A stretch of 64,000 nucleotides of DNA, from NCBI GenBank assembly GCA_003117195.1, contig BDSI01000023.1:1-64000 (forward strand), written 5' to 3'. This stretch comes from Eudorina sp. 2006-703-Eu-15 (taxonomy: Eukaryota > Chlorophyta > Chlorophyceae > Chlamydomonadales > Volvocaceae). Below the pieces are notes generated by a model, which was given only the letters and a program-made list of their open reading frames with translations, made no database searches and was not told the DNA's origin. The translations under genes were made by a program, and so were the position numbers. Each line of letters starts with the position of its first letter. Within the stretch, counting starts at the first letter, position 1. Shown here in pieces: positions 35,107-47,337 of this stretch.

Positions 35107-38100
35107 CCATGCTAGGCGGTTTGGGCGGGTTTATCACAAACGCATATACAACCATGCACGAAGCGGCCCGCGACCCCGCCCATCACCCTCACTCCCCATG
35201 CCTGGCCCCCCCGTTCCCTCACCGAAGTGGGTGCGCCCTGGCCGCCCTTGACGCCTTTGCTGTCCTCCCGCTGCGACTTCTTGCCCCGGCGGAAGCAGGT
35301 GGCGCAGACCAGCAACAGCAGCACCGCCGCCAGCAGGAGGGCTCCGCAGATGGACCCGATGATGATGCCAATGACTTGATTGTCTGTCAGGCCGCCGGAG
35401 CCGGTGGCAGGGCCCGCCCCCGGGCCGCTGCCACCGCTGCCGGTGCCGCCGGTGCCGGTGCCGTTCCCCGATAAATTGCGGGGCGGTGGGGACAGCGAGC
35501 GCAGCCTGCCTGAGCCATCTGTGTGCAGGGCCGGTTTGGTGGACCGGGGGCAGTGGGAGAGGTGGCGTGTTGAAAAAGAAAACAGATCAGAACAGGGATC
35601 ACAATTCAGGTTCAGAATGGGCGGTCCAGGCTCCTTCGGTATCCTTCGGACACAGGATCGGATAGTATGGCGTGAAGCAAGAGGTTGGATCCGGGATCCA
35701 GTCTGGGTTGTTGTATTTTTGGATCCGGAATTCCGGATCCGGGTTATCACGTGCATTACCACAGCCTCGATCAATGGCCTTCACGGAAGTTTCGTTAACA
35801 GTCGGACGCCAGCATAAAGAAGCAGCGGTTCAAATCAGGATCCAGATCAGGATCCAGAATCAGGATTCAGATCGGCATATAGATCTGATGACACAGACAG
35901 CAGCAGGTCCAGGACATCCAGGATAGAACCCAGGTCATGATCAATTGCGCAACGTACGGCAACCAGACGGCCAGCGACACGCTCCTCCCCCTTCGGTTGC
36001 ATTACACCCACCCGCCCGTCCACACGACACTGTATGTACGGCACTGTACAGCCCGCACCTGCCGGTGGCGGCGGGTCAAAGAGCCGCAGGGTGGGTGCAG
36101 GAGGCGGTTGCCCGGCTGCTGGCTGGGACCTGGTCCCGTTGGGGAGCTCCGGAGGGGTGTCGGGGGGTGGAGGGGGGTCGGGACTGGAGGGGCTAGATGG
36201 CGGAGGGTCCGGACTGGCGGGCAGTGAAGGCGGCGGGGACGGCAGAGAAGGAGGTGAGGGAGAGGGCGGGTCGGGAGGCGGTGGGGACGGCGGAGGAGGA
36301 GGGGACGGGGACGGGGGCGGCGGGGAGGGTGGTAGCGGGCTGGGGGGATCGGGGGGTGGGGGCCATGGCGGCGGGGGCGGTGGTGACGGCGGCGGGGGTG
36401 GCGGACTTGGTGGAGGTGAGGGAGGCGGCGATGGTGGGCGCGGCGGCGGCGGTGGTGGGCTGGGGGGCGGGGACGGTGGCGGCGGCGGTGGGCTGGGAGG
36501 CGGCGGTGGTGGGCGCGGCGGCGGCGGTGGTGGGCTCGGGGGCGGGGACGGTGGCGGCGGCGGCGGGCTGGGCGGTGGTGGTGGTGGGCTGGGCGGTGGC
36601 GGCGGCGGGCTGGGGGGCGGGGACGGTGGCGGAGGCTGTGGGCTGGGGGGCGGCGGCGGCGGGCTGGGCGGTGGCGGCGGTGGGCGGGGTCCCGGGGACG
36701 GTGGCGGCGGCGGTGGGCTGGGGGGCGGCGGTGGCGGGCTGGGCGGCGGCGGTGGTGGGCTCGGGGGCGGGGACGGTGGCGGCGGCGGCGGGCTGGGCGG
36801 TGGTGGTGGTGGGCTGGGCGGCGGCAGCGGTGGGCTGGGGGGCGGCGGCGGTGGGCTGGGGGGCGGCGAAGGGGGTGGCGGTGGTGGGCGCGGCGGCGGT
36901 GGTGGTGGGCTCGGGGGCGGGAACGGCGGCGGGCTGGGCGGCGGTGGCGGCGGGCTGGGCGGCGGCGGTGGTGGGCTCGGGGGCGGGGACGGTGGCGGCG
37001 GCGGTGGGCTGGGCGGCGGCGGCGGTGGGCTGGGTGGTGGCGGTGGTGGGCTTGGGGGCGGGGACGGTGGCGGCGGCGGCGGGCTGGGCGGTGGTGGTGG
37101 TGGGCTTGGCGGCGGTGGCGGCGGGCTGGGCGGTGGCAAAAGGGGTGGCGGTGGTGGGCTGGGTGGCGGCGGTGGTGGGCGCGGCGGCGGCGGTGGTGGG
37201 CTCGGAGGCGGGGACGGGGCGGCGGCGGCGGGCTGGGCGGCGGCGGTGGGGGCTGGGCGGCGGTGGCGGTGGGCTGGGCGGCGGTGGCGGTGGGCTGGGA
37301 GGCGGCGGCGGCGGACTGGGGGGCGGCGAAGGGGGTGGCGGCTGTGGGCTGGGCGGCGGTGGTGGGCTCGGTGGCGGGGACGGTGGCGGAGGATCTGGGC
37401 TGGGCGGTGGTGAGGGTGACGGCGGCTCTGGGCTGGGCGGCGGCGAGGGGGGTGGCGGCGGCGATGGTGGGAGCGGCGGCGGCGGCGGGGGCCGTGGCGA
37501 CGGAGGCGCGGGGGCTTTATAGGTGCAAGTCTGCCTCACTGGGGTCAATCACCACCCAGCGGGGGGCGGGCAGGGCAGGCACGGAAAGGTGGAGGGCAGG
37601 TGGGGAGGGGAGGGCAGGGGAGGGGGGTTCAGGTGGGCAAGGGGACCGGGGAGCTCTGTGTTGGGGTGCGTGGACCGCCCAGCCGGCCCCGGTACTGCAC
37701 TGGCTGACCTGGCCGTACGGCACCTCGCATGTCGCCCCCAAAACCACCCGCTCCCAAAACCATCCGCCAGACGCCTTCCCAACCACTGACTTGCGACCTA
37801 CCCCGGACACTGCCGGGGGGCCAAATCGCATCTTCACATGAGGCATACTGACAGTCCAGGCTGCTGGGCCCTATCCTGCCGCCGTACCCTTATTGGGCCC
37901 TATCCTGCAGCCGTACCGTTATTGGGCCCTATCCTGCAGCCGTACCCGTATTGGGCCCTATCCTGCAGCCGTACCCTTATTGCCTGTATTAGAGGCCTGG
38001 CCCTCATTGCAGCACAGGAGGTTCGCCGGGGATGTCCACAATGGCCGGTCACCCACCCACTCACCCACCCACCCACCCAAATAAACAAACAAACAAACAA

Positions 38101-40202
38101 ACAAACAAACAAACAAACACGGCCCCCCATACACACCCGGTCCTCCCCACCCACCCACACCCAGCCACCCGCCCAGAGTCCCAGACACGCACTCACATAC
38201 GGTGCACGCACTGCAAACACACTTTTCGCCCCCCCAAAAGGGCCTCAGACGCCCTCAAATGCGCCCTGGAGCACTCACGGTATTGGGAACGCTTGAATAA
38301 TTCGCAGGAGCGGCTGTAGTAGCCCCATTCTGTCTGGCCCCAATTGACGCAGGTCCTGTTTGCCATCCATTGACAGCTTGTCGTACTTGGAAGATCCCTG
38401 GTGAGCTCGCAGCAGTCGTAGTAGGGGCAGGCCACACTGGCGTTGGTGCCGCTGGTGTCCGAGATCCAGGCTCGGCAGGAAGCCAGGCCGGCGGGCAAGA
38501 TCCTGCAGATGCCCGCGGCCGCTGGTGCGGGGCCGGCGCGGGAAGGGTGCGCGTGTGTGTGTTTTGGGAGGGGGAGGGGGCGGAGGGGTGGACGGAAGGG
38601 CGTGTGTGTATGGGGGGGTGGGTAGGAGGGACGAGGGAGGACGTCAGGGGGGTTAAGAGAACACACGTAGTACGGCAACAACCTGCTGACTGGGTGCCGC
38701 TGCTGGCCATGCAAGTGGATAGAGGCCCCCGGAAGGTGTAAGGGGCCGCGGGGAGGCTGCGGCGGAGAGGCGGAGGGTTTCGGTGGAAATGGCGCGTTGG
38801 AGCTGTTGGATTTTGTCGTACACGCCTGGCAACTCTAGCGCGTTCCTAACACGCGCCGAGCCCAGTGGAGGTCGTACATGGTGAAGCTTATTCCGTACAC
38901 CTCGAAGCACCCAGGCCGCAGGTCCTCAGCCACCCCGCCCTCCCAAGGGAGCGACCCCCTGTTGACGGCCGCATCTCCCCAGCACATGGTGAACCAGTTG
39001 TGATGGCGCACGCTTCCCTTCGCGTATGCTCAGTACGGCAATCGTACGGCATATTCAGTCTCATGACGGTGCAACGCATCCGGCCAACCCAGCCAGCATC
39101 TCCCGCCTCCTGACCGAGCCGGCCCCCTCTGGCCCCGGGACACCCACCCACCCTGGCCGTGGGCTTTGTTTGGTTGTTTGGGCAGGGCCGCCCCGAACGC
39201 CCGCGGCCACGGGCGCGCAGGTGGAGCCGCGGCCCCAGGAGCACCCCGGGAACCCGACTTCCCCTGCCGCCCTTTGCCCCGCGGTGCGCCCCGCTTCCCC
39301 CGGGACCTGGACCGCAGTACTGCCGGGACGAGGCGGCGAGCCGCTACCACCATCCCTCCAGGACAGGCATCTTGAATCCCTGCCGGGCCCTCCGTTGCCG
39401 CTGCCAATGCTGATCCGCCCGTCTGGGGCCGACCCCGACTCACCGCTGACAGCATCGCAATCTTCCGAGTACATGAAGTTGGTGAGAATGCGGTACTTGG
39501 GGCCCCCGCATGCGTCTTTGGGGAGGGGTTGGGGTAGGGGTGTAAGGGGGGGTGTTGGTTTGAGGGTGCAGGTCGGTGAGCTGGGATGGCGCCAACTTCA
39601 TCTCTACACAGTGCTTGACTGATTTGCCGGACATCAGGCCACGATCCACATCCCAAGGAATATTAGGGCAACGGCGGTTTATATAGGCTTGAATCCGCCG
39701 CCCGAGTACCAAGGGCGTAGCGCGCAGCGGGAGGATTGGCGCAGACGTCTGGACGTGTTGATCTATCTGGCCGAGTCCAGACACTCCGTCGCGTTGAGCT
39801 TACCAAGAAACATGCAATATCTATCGAGATCAACGGTTATGTCTCCACGTTTGGTGAATGGTTTGCACAGGCAGCCCTGATAGTCGTAGAACCATTGCGT
39901 GTTATTGGTCGTCGTAGTCTGCTGCAGCTGACGACGCCATTTCTCCTCGCTGAGGCCATACGTCCAAGTATGATTATCATCAGATGTGTTATTAGCAGAT
40001 GTGTCCTGTAAGCGCAATTTAGTCCGGCAGTGTCGGGTTAGAAAATTGTTGGCACGTTGCGAGCGACCGACAGTTCCGACAGTATGAGTGAGTGATTTAC
40101 TCCTACTCGAGCGGTGACTTGGAGGACGTTTACCTGAAGCTTAATATAATTAAGGAGTAACAATATTAATCTTGCAAAAAAATTAACGCGTTGGCAGGAC
40201 AT
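29943..40202 (-). CDS. Large type I transmembrane hydroxyproline-rich glycoprotein, copy A
   Basis: Nine-exon model: 40134-40202, 39804-40005, 39610-39687, 39444-39515, 38851-39028, 38279-38502, 36059-37538, 35223-35518, 29943-33728; about 2127 residues. Exon 1 is a signal peptide (MSCQRV, then FFARLILLLL). Exons 2-6 give a Cys-rich ectodomain of about 250 residues with N-glycosylation sites (NNTS, NHTW, NNTQ). Motifs include GCLCKPF, CPNIPWDVDRGLMSG, CGGPKYRILTNFMYSEDCDA, HNWFTMCWGDAAV, CPYYDCCEL. Exon 7 encodes TCTYKAPAP, then a rod of about 480 residues of (S)PPPPP repeats, as in volvocine wall glycoproteins. Exon 8 holds a Gly-rich stalk, one helix (GIIIGSICGALLLAAVLLLL) and a basic stop-transfer CFRRGKKSQRED. 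Exon 9 is a huge cytoplasmic tail rich in Gly/Pro/His-Arg repeats. I do not recognise the ectodomain. The rod has one net +1 frame slip near 37,205-37,260. Weakest exons: 39610-39687 and 38851-39028. Confidence 0.7.
30060..30125. repeat. 15-bp minisatellite at 3' end of copy A
   Basis: Four units of CCGCCCCATGGGTCA. On the minus strand it encodes WGGDP or THGAV pentapeptides depending on frame. The same array occurs at the matching position of copies B and C. Confidence 0.93.
30340..30753. repeat. (GGTGGC)n with a 50-base poly-G run in copy A tail
   Basis: About 300 bases of GGTGGC hexamers, then about 52 consecutive G (30650-30701), then eight or nine more hexamers. On the coding strand it gives poly-Pro followed by (His-Arg)n. 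A pure G run this long is prone to sequencing and replication slippage. Confidence 0.97.
31380..31580. repeat. (CCGCCG)n/CTGCCGCCG repeat encoding Gly-Ser-Gly tract
   Basis: GCCGCCGCCGCTGCC repeats inside the copy A tail exon; coding strand gives GGGGSGGG-type linkers. Copy B has polyP-polyQ further along its tail and lacks this tract; copy C has a much shorter Gly tract here. Confidence 0.9.
33864..34483 (+). mobile_element. 5'-truncated LINE fragment with (CA)n tail, first copy
   Basis: About 505 bases (33928-34431) flanked by (CA)n on both sides (33864-33927 and 34432-34483). The body ends GGCAGATATGTAACGAT, then the (CA)n tail. It matches the 3' region of the LINE at 48,868-49,545 in reverse orientation. 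It lies in the intron between the tail exon and transmembrane exon of copy A; the same intron in copy B (45,088-46,120) lacks it. Confidence 0.85.
34484..35105 (+). mobile_element. 5'-truncated LINE fragment with (CA)n tail, second copy
   Basis: About 555 bases, then (CA)n at 35041-35105. Nearly identical to the preceding fragment but starting about 50 bases earlier in the element (extra GAGTTGGCAGCGAGCGGGAC segment). It sits directly against the first copy's (CA)n tail. Different 5' truncation points with a shared 3' end are typical of target-primed reverse transcription. Confidence 0.85.
37860..37985. repeat. 29-bp minisatellite in copy A intron
   Basis: About five units of GGGCCCTATCCTGCAGCCGT with ACCCTTATT between them, in the intron separating ectodomain exon 38279-38502 from the rod exon. 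Further along the intron are CCCA and AAAC repeats (38,050-38,120). Confidence 0.9.
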
Positions 40203-40466
40203 TCATAAGCTCCGTTGAGTGAAGGCATTAACGCTGTGCACCGTTACAATCGCAGGATCTATGAAGGTATTGAGCTATATATTTTTTTCTGGAATGCATG
40301 GCATCTCATCTCCGTAAGCCAGAGGGCCGACCGCTGCGCTCCTCGCCCGTGTCGCTTGGCGGGAGGTGCGCAGGTTTGCGGGTTTGGCGTGGGAGCCTGA
40401 TCCTGATACACTACGGCAGCACGCAGCTGTCAGGCAATTTACTTCCGGGCAGTTCGTCCGACGCCG
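40203..40466. promoter_or_regulatory. Head-to-head intergenic region of unit A
   Basis: About 265 bases between the copy A signal-peptide start on the minus strand and the plus-strand ORF at 40467. A block including TGGAATGCATGGCATCTCAT is conserved with copy B at about 58,790. This is a candidate bidirectional promoter and 5' UTR; no core element was assigned. Confidence 0.4.
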
Positions 40467-40904
40467 ATGCCGATGCTTGATTCGGCAATAGGGTGTGTAC
40501 GTTCTCGCTCGTTACCGTTGGCAGTCACAACCGCCGTGAGTACGGTACCCGGTAATACCACTTTGTCAACGGAAACAACTTGGGGAATTGATGTTACAAT
40601 CAAGGCGGGACCAACAACCAAGTTGATCGCTCGCCGTACAGGCGCAGACGGACTGTTCATCCTACCCCAGGGGCATGCCGCGCACCAAGCAGGGCGCCAT
40701 GCCCACGCACCAAAACCTCCGTCAAGATCCCTCCCTAACCGACAAGGAGTACAGGCACATGACTGCTCGAGCTTGAAAAATACCAGCAGGCGGGTAGGAT
40801 TGGAGACAAGATGCAGTGATACAGAGCAGACGCCATCAAAACCAGTAAGGCCAATCCGTGATAACAACATGCGCTGCCGGCCCGCGGTCAACCCCATCAT
40901 GTGA
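40467..40904 (+). CDS. Small plus-strand ORF of unit A, unknown function
   Basis: 145-residue frame, paired with 58978-59298 in unit B. Both share PGNTTLSTETTWGIDVTIKA and RTGADGLFIL. Differences upstream are in frame (9-base indel; TTG/CTC and GCA/GCC changes), favouring coding on this strand. The 3' parts diverge by frame: near 40,790-40,830 unit A carries the B-like end (LEKYQQAGRIGDKM) in another frame. No family recognised. It could be an exon of a larger gene or a relic. Confidence 0.3.
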   Translation: MPMLDSAIGCVRSRSLPLAVTTAVSTVPGNTTLSTETTWGIDVTIKAGPTTKLIARRTGADGLFILPQGHAAHQAGRHAHAPKPPSRSLPNRQGVQAHDCSSLKNTSRRVGLETRCSDTEQTPSKPVRPIRDNNMRCRPAVNPIM

Positions 40905-41049
40905 AAGCACGTGAGCACAAGATTCCAGTACGGAACGCCGGTGCACACTGTATGTTGCCGTGAGACCCGCAACCCGGGCTCAGCTGCACCAGCACCTGGG
41001 TGCCGGGGTGAGGGCTCTCCGCCGATTCCTGTCCTAGCCCTGCGGCTTG

Positions 41050-42306
41050 CGCAAGTGCGATCAACCAACTATCAACCAACCAACCAACCTCCGACGGCCG
41101 CGGACGCGCGGCTTACAAAAAACACAACCGCCGTCTAGCTCCGTCCATCAATTGAATAAAATGAATGTGACAAAAAAATAAGACGGCAGTGGGCTTCGAA
41201 GGGGCAACGGGACCTCAAGGTCAGCACCCGGCACGCAGGAACCCGGCAGGAACCCATCTCCTCCGGCGGGTGTGCGGCGGACCTGCCCTTGTGTAGTGGT
41301 CCTGGAGTGATCCGAGATCGGTAGCATCAGCTTGCAAGCGTCTTTGGTTAAGACGGGTCACAACACCTTGCCCTTGCCCTTGACCGGCCAGGGCTGGCGG
41401 GGCGGGTACGTTGGCGAGGGCCCCGCGTCACTCGGCAGGGGGTTCGGGGAGCCGTTCGGTGCTGCCATATCGCAGCCGGTGAGCTGTCACAACCCCACCC
41501 CGACCCCCACTTGCCAGGGTAGGCAGGTGCAAGAGCGATGGCGCTCCGCGTTTCAACTGTTGGAACGAGTCTCCTCCTCCGCACAGCAATTAATCAATCA
41601 ATCAATCAATAGATGAATGGGTCCCGCAATGGATTCCACCCCGTTGGTCAGTCCTTGCATCAAGCTGACCCCGACCGCGCGGAACAGAAGGGGCAGGAAC
41701 TCCGCTCAAGCCCAAGCGCACTCCACCCGCCGCCACGCGGTCTCTCCTAGCTCAGCCTCTCTCTTGCCCACAGCTGCCGCGCTTTGGTTCCTGAACCCTC
41801 CCCCCCTCCTCTTTCCCCGTTCTCCTCGTTCTCCGACGCACCTGCTTGTTCTTGTACTGCCTCTACGCTGCCTTTTGGGTGACATCTCGCACTACTGCCG
41901 CCTCTGCCAAGGACATCACGCAAGGACTCCCCCCCCCACCATGCACCACCACCAAGACGCAAAGCGCCCTTACCCGAATCCATGTCCGCACTGAGCCGTA
42001 TCTCAAAAGGGGGAGAAGATTGAGAAGCTCATCAATCAATGGACACCGCCCCATGGGTCACCGCCCCTTAGGTCACCGCCCCATGGGTCACCGCCCCATG
42101 GGTCACCGCCCCATGGGTCACCGCCCCATGGGTCACCGCCCCATGGGTCACCTACCCTTGCGTCACCGCCCCATGGGTCACTGCCCCATGGGTCACCTCC
42201 GTGATCCCAGGGCGGCGCTGTACCGCCGCCGCACCAGTCGTACTTTCTGTTGCTGCTGCCAGTGTGCCGCCTGGTTTCCGGGGCCCCGCTGCCGAGGGGC
42301 GCCGGG
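41050..42306 (-). other. 3' region of copy B
   Basis: Conserved with 29,000-29,940 and 59,590-60,560. A minus-strand TGTAA at 41113-41117 (plus TTACA) is conserved in copy C at 59721-59725 and is the likely polyadenylation signal. It contains a 15-bp minisatellite at 42,045-42,200 (about ten CCGCCCCATGGGTCA units). No separate gene seen. Confidence 0.5.
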
Positions 42307-42887
42307 TCAGGGGCTCCCCCGGCCCTGACGGCCCTGACTGGGTGGTGGTGGTGGTGGCGTTGGGGTGCGGGTAGAGGCGATGATGGCGGTGGCGGCGGTC
42401 GTGGAGGTGGTGGTGGTGTCAGAGATCGTGACGGGAAAAGAGCCTCGCAGCTGGCTCAGGGATCGGGGTGGGGCCGTGGAGCCGGACGACAGGGAGGATG
42501 GGCGGCGAGGGCGGGGAGGGCGGGGAGCCGAGCAGCGGACGAGACGGGGGGGCGATGACGGCAGGGCGGCCAGGGAGGTGGAGCTGGCGGAGGCGGGTGG
42601 GGGCATTGAGGCGGCCTGGCTGGGCAGCAGGCTGGACTGATGCGGCATCCTGGGTCGGGCGGGCAGGTGCTCCAGGGGAGGTGTTGTATGCAGCATGTGG
42701 GGATGGAGCTCGGGGAGGTCGGGGAGGAGGGGGAGGGGTAAGGCGGCCGATGGGTCCGACTGGGGAGTCAAGCTGGCTGAGGGGTGAGGGGTGAGGGATG
42801 GTGGAGGTGGTGGTGGTGGTGGTTGTAGTGTTGGTTGTGGTGATGGTGGTGGTGGTGATGGTGGTGGTTGCGGTGATGGTGGTGGTG

Positions 42888-43245
<358 letters not shown>

Positions 43246-44518
43246 TCCGCGGGGTGACAGCGGTTCGGAACAGTCCGTGCGCGCGGCGGAGGCGGCGGAG
43301 GCGGCCGAGTGCAGAGCGCCAGGGAGGGATCCGCTGGCGTCGTCCCACCAGGCGGCTCGGCTTATCTGCCGACCCACCGACCCACTGGCCTCCGACCCAT
43401 CGGCCGTTGCCGTACCGGCCCCGTGCTGGTGCGCCAGCCACCGGAGCGTCAGATCGCTTATCACCTCCCCCACCGCCGGATGCTGATTGGGGTGGATGTG
43501 GAGGTGCAGGTGGTGATGTCGATGGCCCCTCGACCGACGGGGGGACTCCGCCCCCTGCGACCGTGGACTGCCGCCGCCGCCGCCGCCGGCTCCCGCCGCA
43601 TGGCCGCTGCCGCGGCTCCAGCTGTCGCCGCTGCCATCGCTGCTGCCGCCGCCGGATCGGCTACTGCAACCATCGCTACTGCTCGCCGGCCCCCCGCCGG
43701 ACGGCGTGGGCAGATCGCGAAGGAGTCTCGACACACTCTCATACCTGTACGGCGCTGTGCCACCGCCGCGGCCGCCGCCGTCGCCAACACGTGTTTTCCG
43801 TCGGCCCACGGCGCCACGGCGCCCTGCACGGGCCGCCAAGGCACTTGGTTTCGGAGCTCCCTCATCCTGTACAACAAATTCGGGAGTCCGCCGGCCGCTG
43901 GCGACGTCGCTGTCGCCACTGTCGGTGATGCGCAAGAAGTCGTACATGTACGACTGGTCGCCGTACCCGCCGTCGCCACCGCCACCGTCAACGTCGGCGG
44001 CGTCGGCGGCGCCGCCGGAAGCGTCCTCGGGCACCACCATTGCCACCGCTTGACGGTGCCGAAACGACACCAGCCAGGGCGACGACTGACGGAGCTGCAG
44101 CGCTCGAGCGCTGAGGCAAGATCCATCGTCATCGTCAGCTTCACCGCAACTGCCGTACTCGTCCGCATCCTCACCTTCATCGTCGCTGCGGCTGGCCTGC
44201 TCCTCGTTGTGCAACCGCCGGCGGCCACCCCGGCGACCATCGGCGCCGCTGCCCGGACCGGGCCGCATGTAGTTCTCCGCCACCGGTCCACCGTCGTACG
44301 GCCACGGGTTGTCGTACTGGCCACCAAGGAGGCCGCTGCCAGCTCCGTCGCCAGGAGCCTCCTCCTCCGCTGATGCTGCTGCCTCCATGATGGGTACGAC
44401 GGCACTAGGCCCAGCACTACCCAGCGGGCGTAGTAGGCTGATCTGCTCCAACACCGCCGGCGCCAGCGCTGCCAAGCTGCTGGCGCAGTGGCCCCACGCA
44501 GTCCTTGCGAAGGAAATA

Positions 44519-44549
<31 letters not shown>

Positions 44550-45087
44550 TACGACCGGACTGTGTGTCTCCGCCTGCCGCGCCGGCGGATGCAGCGGCGT
44601 CGCCCGCAGCAGTCGCGGCGTCGCCCGCAGCAATCGCGGCGTCGACGCCCACGGGCACTACGGGGGTGAACACACTGACCATGTCGCCGCTCTCGACGCT
44701 GGCAACCGGCCGGGCTTTGTCGCGCACTTGCAGCTTGGAGAACGGGCTCGTAGGGGTGAGTGCCGACAGGTTGTACGGCAGCGGCGGCAGCCTCTTTGAC
44801 GCGGGGCCAGCCAGACCTCCCGGACCCTTGAGCTGCGTTCGCGACGCCGTCGGCGACGAGGAGCGCCCCTGCATCGGCGGAGCGGGAGATGCCATAGCCC
44901 AGGGTACGGCTCCGGGACCATGTACGACAACGCTGTCACCTTTACGCTCCGTCTTCCCGGCGGTGTCATCGTTGGGGGGTCCACCCTTTCGGGTGGTCTT
45001 GGGGAGGGTGTTGGTGCCCCGCGAGGCGTACATCTTGCCGGATGGCAGATTCGGCCCTGGGGTGTTGTCGTGCGGTTGGATAGGGCC

Positions 45088-46120
45088 CTGTGGCAATGCC
45101 GTACGACGGTCAGGCCCGTGGGATGTACGTCAAGAAGACATCCAGGATTCGATTTGGGTAGAGGGGTATCGCGGGCAGGTGGCTGGACCCCAATTCCTCT
45201 TATCCATGTCCACATTATACACCCTGGTCCCGGTTCCCTCACTGCCGTGTGATTAGGCGGGTCTGGCGCGGTTTCCAGGAGAGGCAATCCTGGCGCGCTT
45301 GTAACCTGGTGTGTTGGCCGGTATGGCTGCATGAACCCCCCGCGGGTGATGGAGGATGGGTGCGCAGTCCTTGGTAGGGTCTGATGAGATGAGGCACCTA
45401 CGAGCTATCTGGGCCCGTTGGAACCCCCGGTCGGGATACGGGTCCACCTTGTAACGGTTACGTCACATTACACACACACTCATATATGTACGACACATTT
45501 TATACGCATACGGGCTAATTCTGGGCGCCACGCGGCCCCTTGCATGTCACGCACTCGTTTTCTGCCTGCCTAAGAAACCAGTAAGGCAGCGGCCACAGAT
45601 CAGGGCTCAGGGCGCGCCTCGGCCAAGGCGCGCCCTGACCCCCGAAACCGGGATGCAGGGGAGCACGTCTGGTCCGTACACGAAAATCTAATGATAAAAA
45701 TATGTAAGTGAGATCATAGGGTAGCAAGCCACATTAAATTACGTAGTCTTTGGATCCTGAGGTACGGAACAACGGCTTGAGGAACGTTCATCATGTATAA
45801 AATAGCTAACACACAATGGGTAATGGCCCCCTTCCCATGTTTCCCAAGGCGCCGTCACAGGGCGGTTGGGGGTTAATCATTAAACACACATACAACCATG
45901 CACGACTCGGCCCTCACACTGCATGGCCCCCCTCCCAACGAAGTCGAAGTGGGTGCGCCCTGGGCCCCCTTGACGCCTTCGCTGTCCTCCCGCTAGCTAT
46001 GCCCCTTGCATGTCACGCACTACTCCTGCTCTGCCTGCCAGTGAACACACATACACACACAACCATGCACGAATCGGCCCGCAACCCCATCACCATCACA
46101 CCGCAAGGCCCCCTGCTCAC
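45088..46120. other. Intron between transmembrane and tail exons of copy B
   Basis: Matches the intron of copy A at both ends but lacks the two LINE fragments present there. Contains unrelated AT-richer sequence near 45,450-45,800. No gene seen. Confidence 0.5.
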
Positions 46121-46377
46121 CGAAGTGGGCGTGTCCTCCCGCTGCGACTTCTTGCCCCGTCGGAAGCAGGTGGTGCAGTTCAGCAACATCAGCACCATCG
46201 CCAGCAGGGTGGCTCCGCAGATGGACCCGATGATGGCAATGACTTGATTGTCTGTCAGGCCGCCGGGGTTGGTGCCAGGGCCCGCCCCCGGGCCGCTGCC
46301 GGTGCCGCCGGTGCCGGTGCCGTTCCCCGGGAGATTGCGGGGCGGTGGGGACAGCGAGCGCAGCCTGCCTGAGCCAT

Positions 46378-47337
46378 CTGTGTGCAGGGCCGGTTTGGTG
46401 GACCGGGGGCAGTGGGAGAGAACGAAAGAGATCAGAATTGAGATCCCATTTCAGGTTCAGGATGGGCGGGTAAAGAGATGGGTTGCACGAGGTTGGATCC
46501 GGGATCCAGTCTGGGTTGCTGTACTTGGATCCGGATCCGGTTTTGCACGTTCGGCCTGGATAAATGGCATTAAGGAATAATTAATTAATGGGGACCTCGC
46601 AAAGTGCGTAACAAAACTCTTAAGGGCACCTCACAAATAATTAAAGTTCCAAAAAGCTCCCCCATGAGCCTCGCAAGCATTTCTCGCAAAATTTTAATAA
46701 TTATATCAGCCGTTGCATGGTGGCCGCCGCGGAATGGGGACCCGGGCTGTGAATGATGTTACAGGTCGGGGTAGTTAGCGAGGAGTGGCGGCGACGGCCG
46801 GTGCGGCGATGGGGGACGGCCCGTCTCAGCCGGCACGGAAGGCACGCAGGCGGGCAGGAAGGGCGGCACAGGAAGAGGGTGGGAGGGAGGGCCACTGCAC
46901 GGGGCGAGGAACGGAGAAAGGCTGCTGCTCGCTTCACTGACGCTGGACTGAACGATGCGAGTTCGCAAACTTTTGGGGCGCTCGAGGTCGCTTTGAACGT
47001 TTCTGAAAATACTCCGACCGATGCCTCGCAAATAAATAGCGTCGCAAATTTCAAAAAATTAATTATTTTGGGCCTCGCAAATAATAAGCGTCGCAAACAA
47101 TTAGCGTCAGTACGGTAGATGTGATGACACAGACAGCAGCAGGTCCAGGCCCGAGATCGACATCCAGGACTGAACCCAGGTCATGACCCATGGGGCAATG
47201 TACGGCAACCAGACTACAGCCTCCGCCAGGCACGGCTGACGGCCAGCGACACGCTCCTCCCCCTTCGGCTGCATCAATTCACCCACCCACCCACCCACCA
47301 ACACGGCTCTGTATGTACGGCACTGTACAGCCCGCAC
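46378..47337. other. Intron between rod and transmembrane exons of copy B
   Basis: Contains an AT-rich segment (46,560-47,110) absent from the equivalent copy A intron, with repeated CTCGCAAATAAT-type motifs, suggesting a small degenerate insertion. No coding frame is supported. Confidence 0.4.

Noticed and set aside
36034..37413. Gly-rich plus-strand ORF over the rod
   Set aside because: Antisense of the Ser-Pro-Pro rod, which is the coding strand by splice phase and by the TCTYKAP junction.
38279..40202. Assignment of the ectodomain to the pherophorin family or SAG1/SAD1 agglutinins
   Set aside because: The rod fits such glycoproteins, but the expected pherophorin start motif was not seen, and a transmembrane helix with a long cytoplasmic tail is not typical of them.
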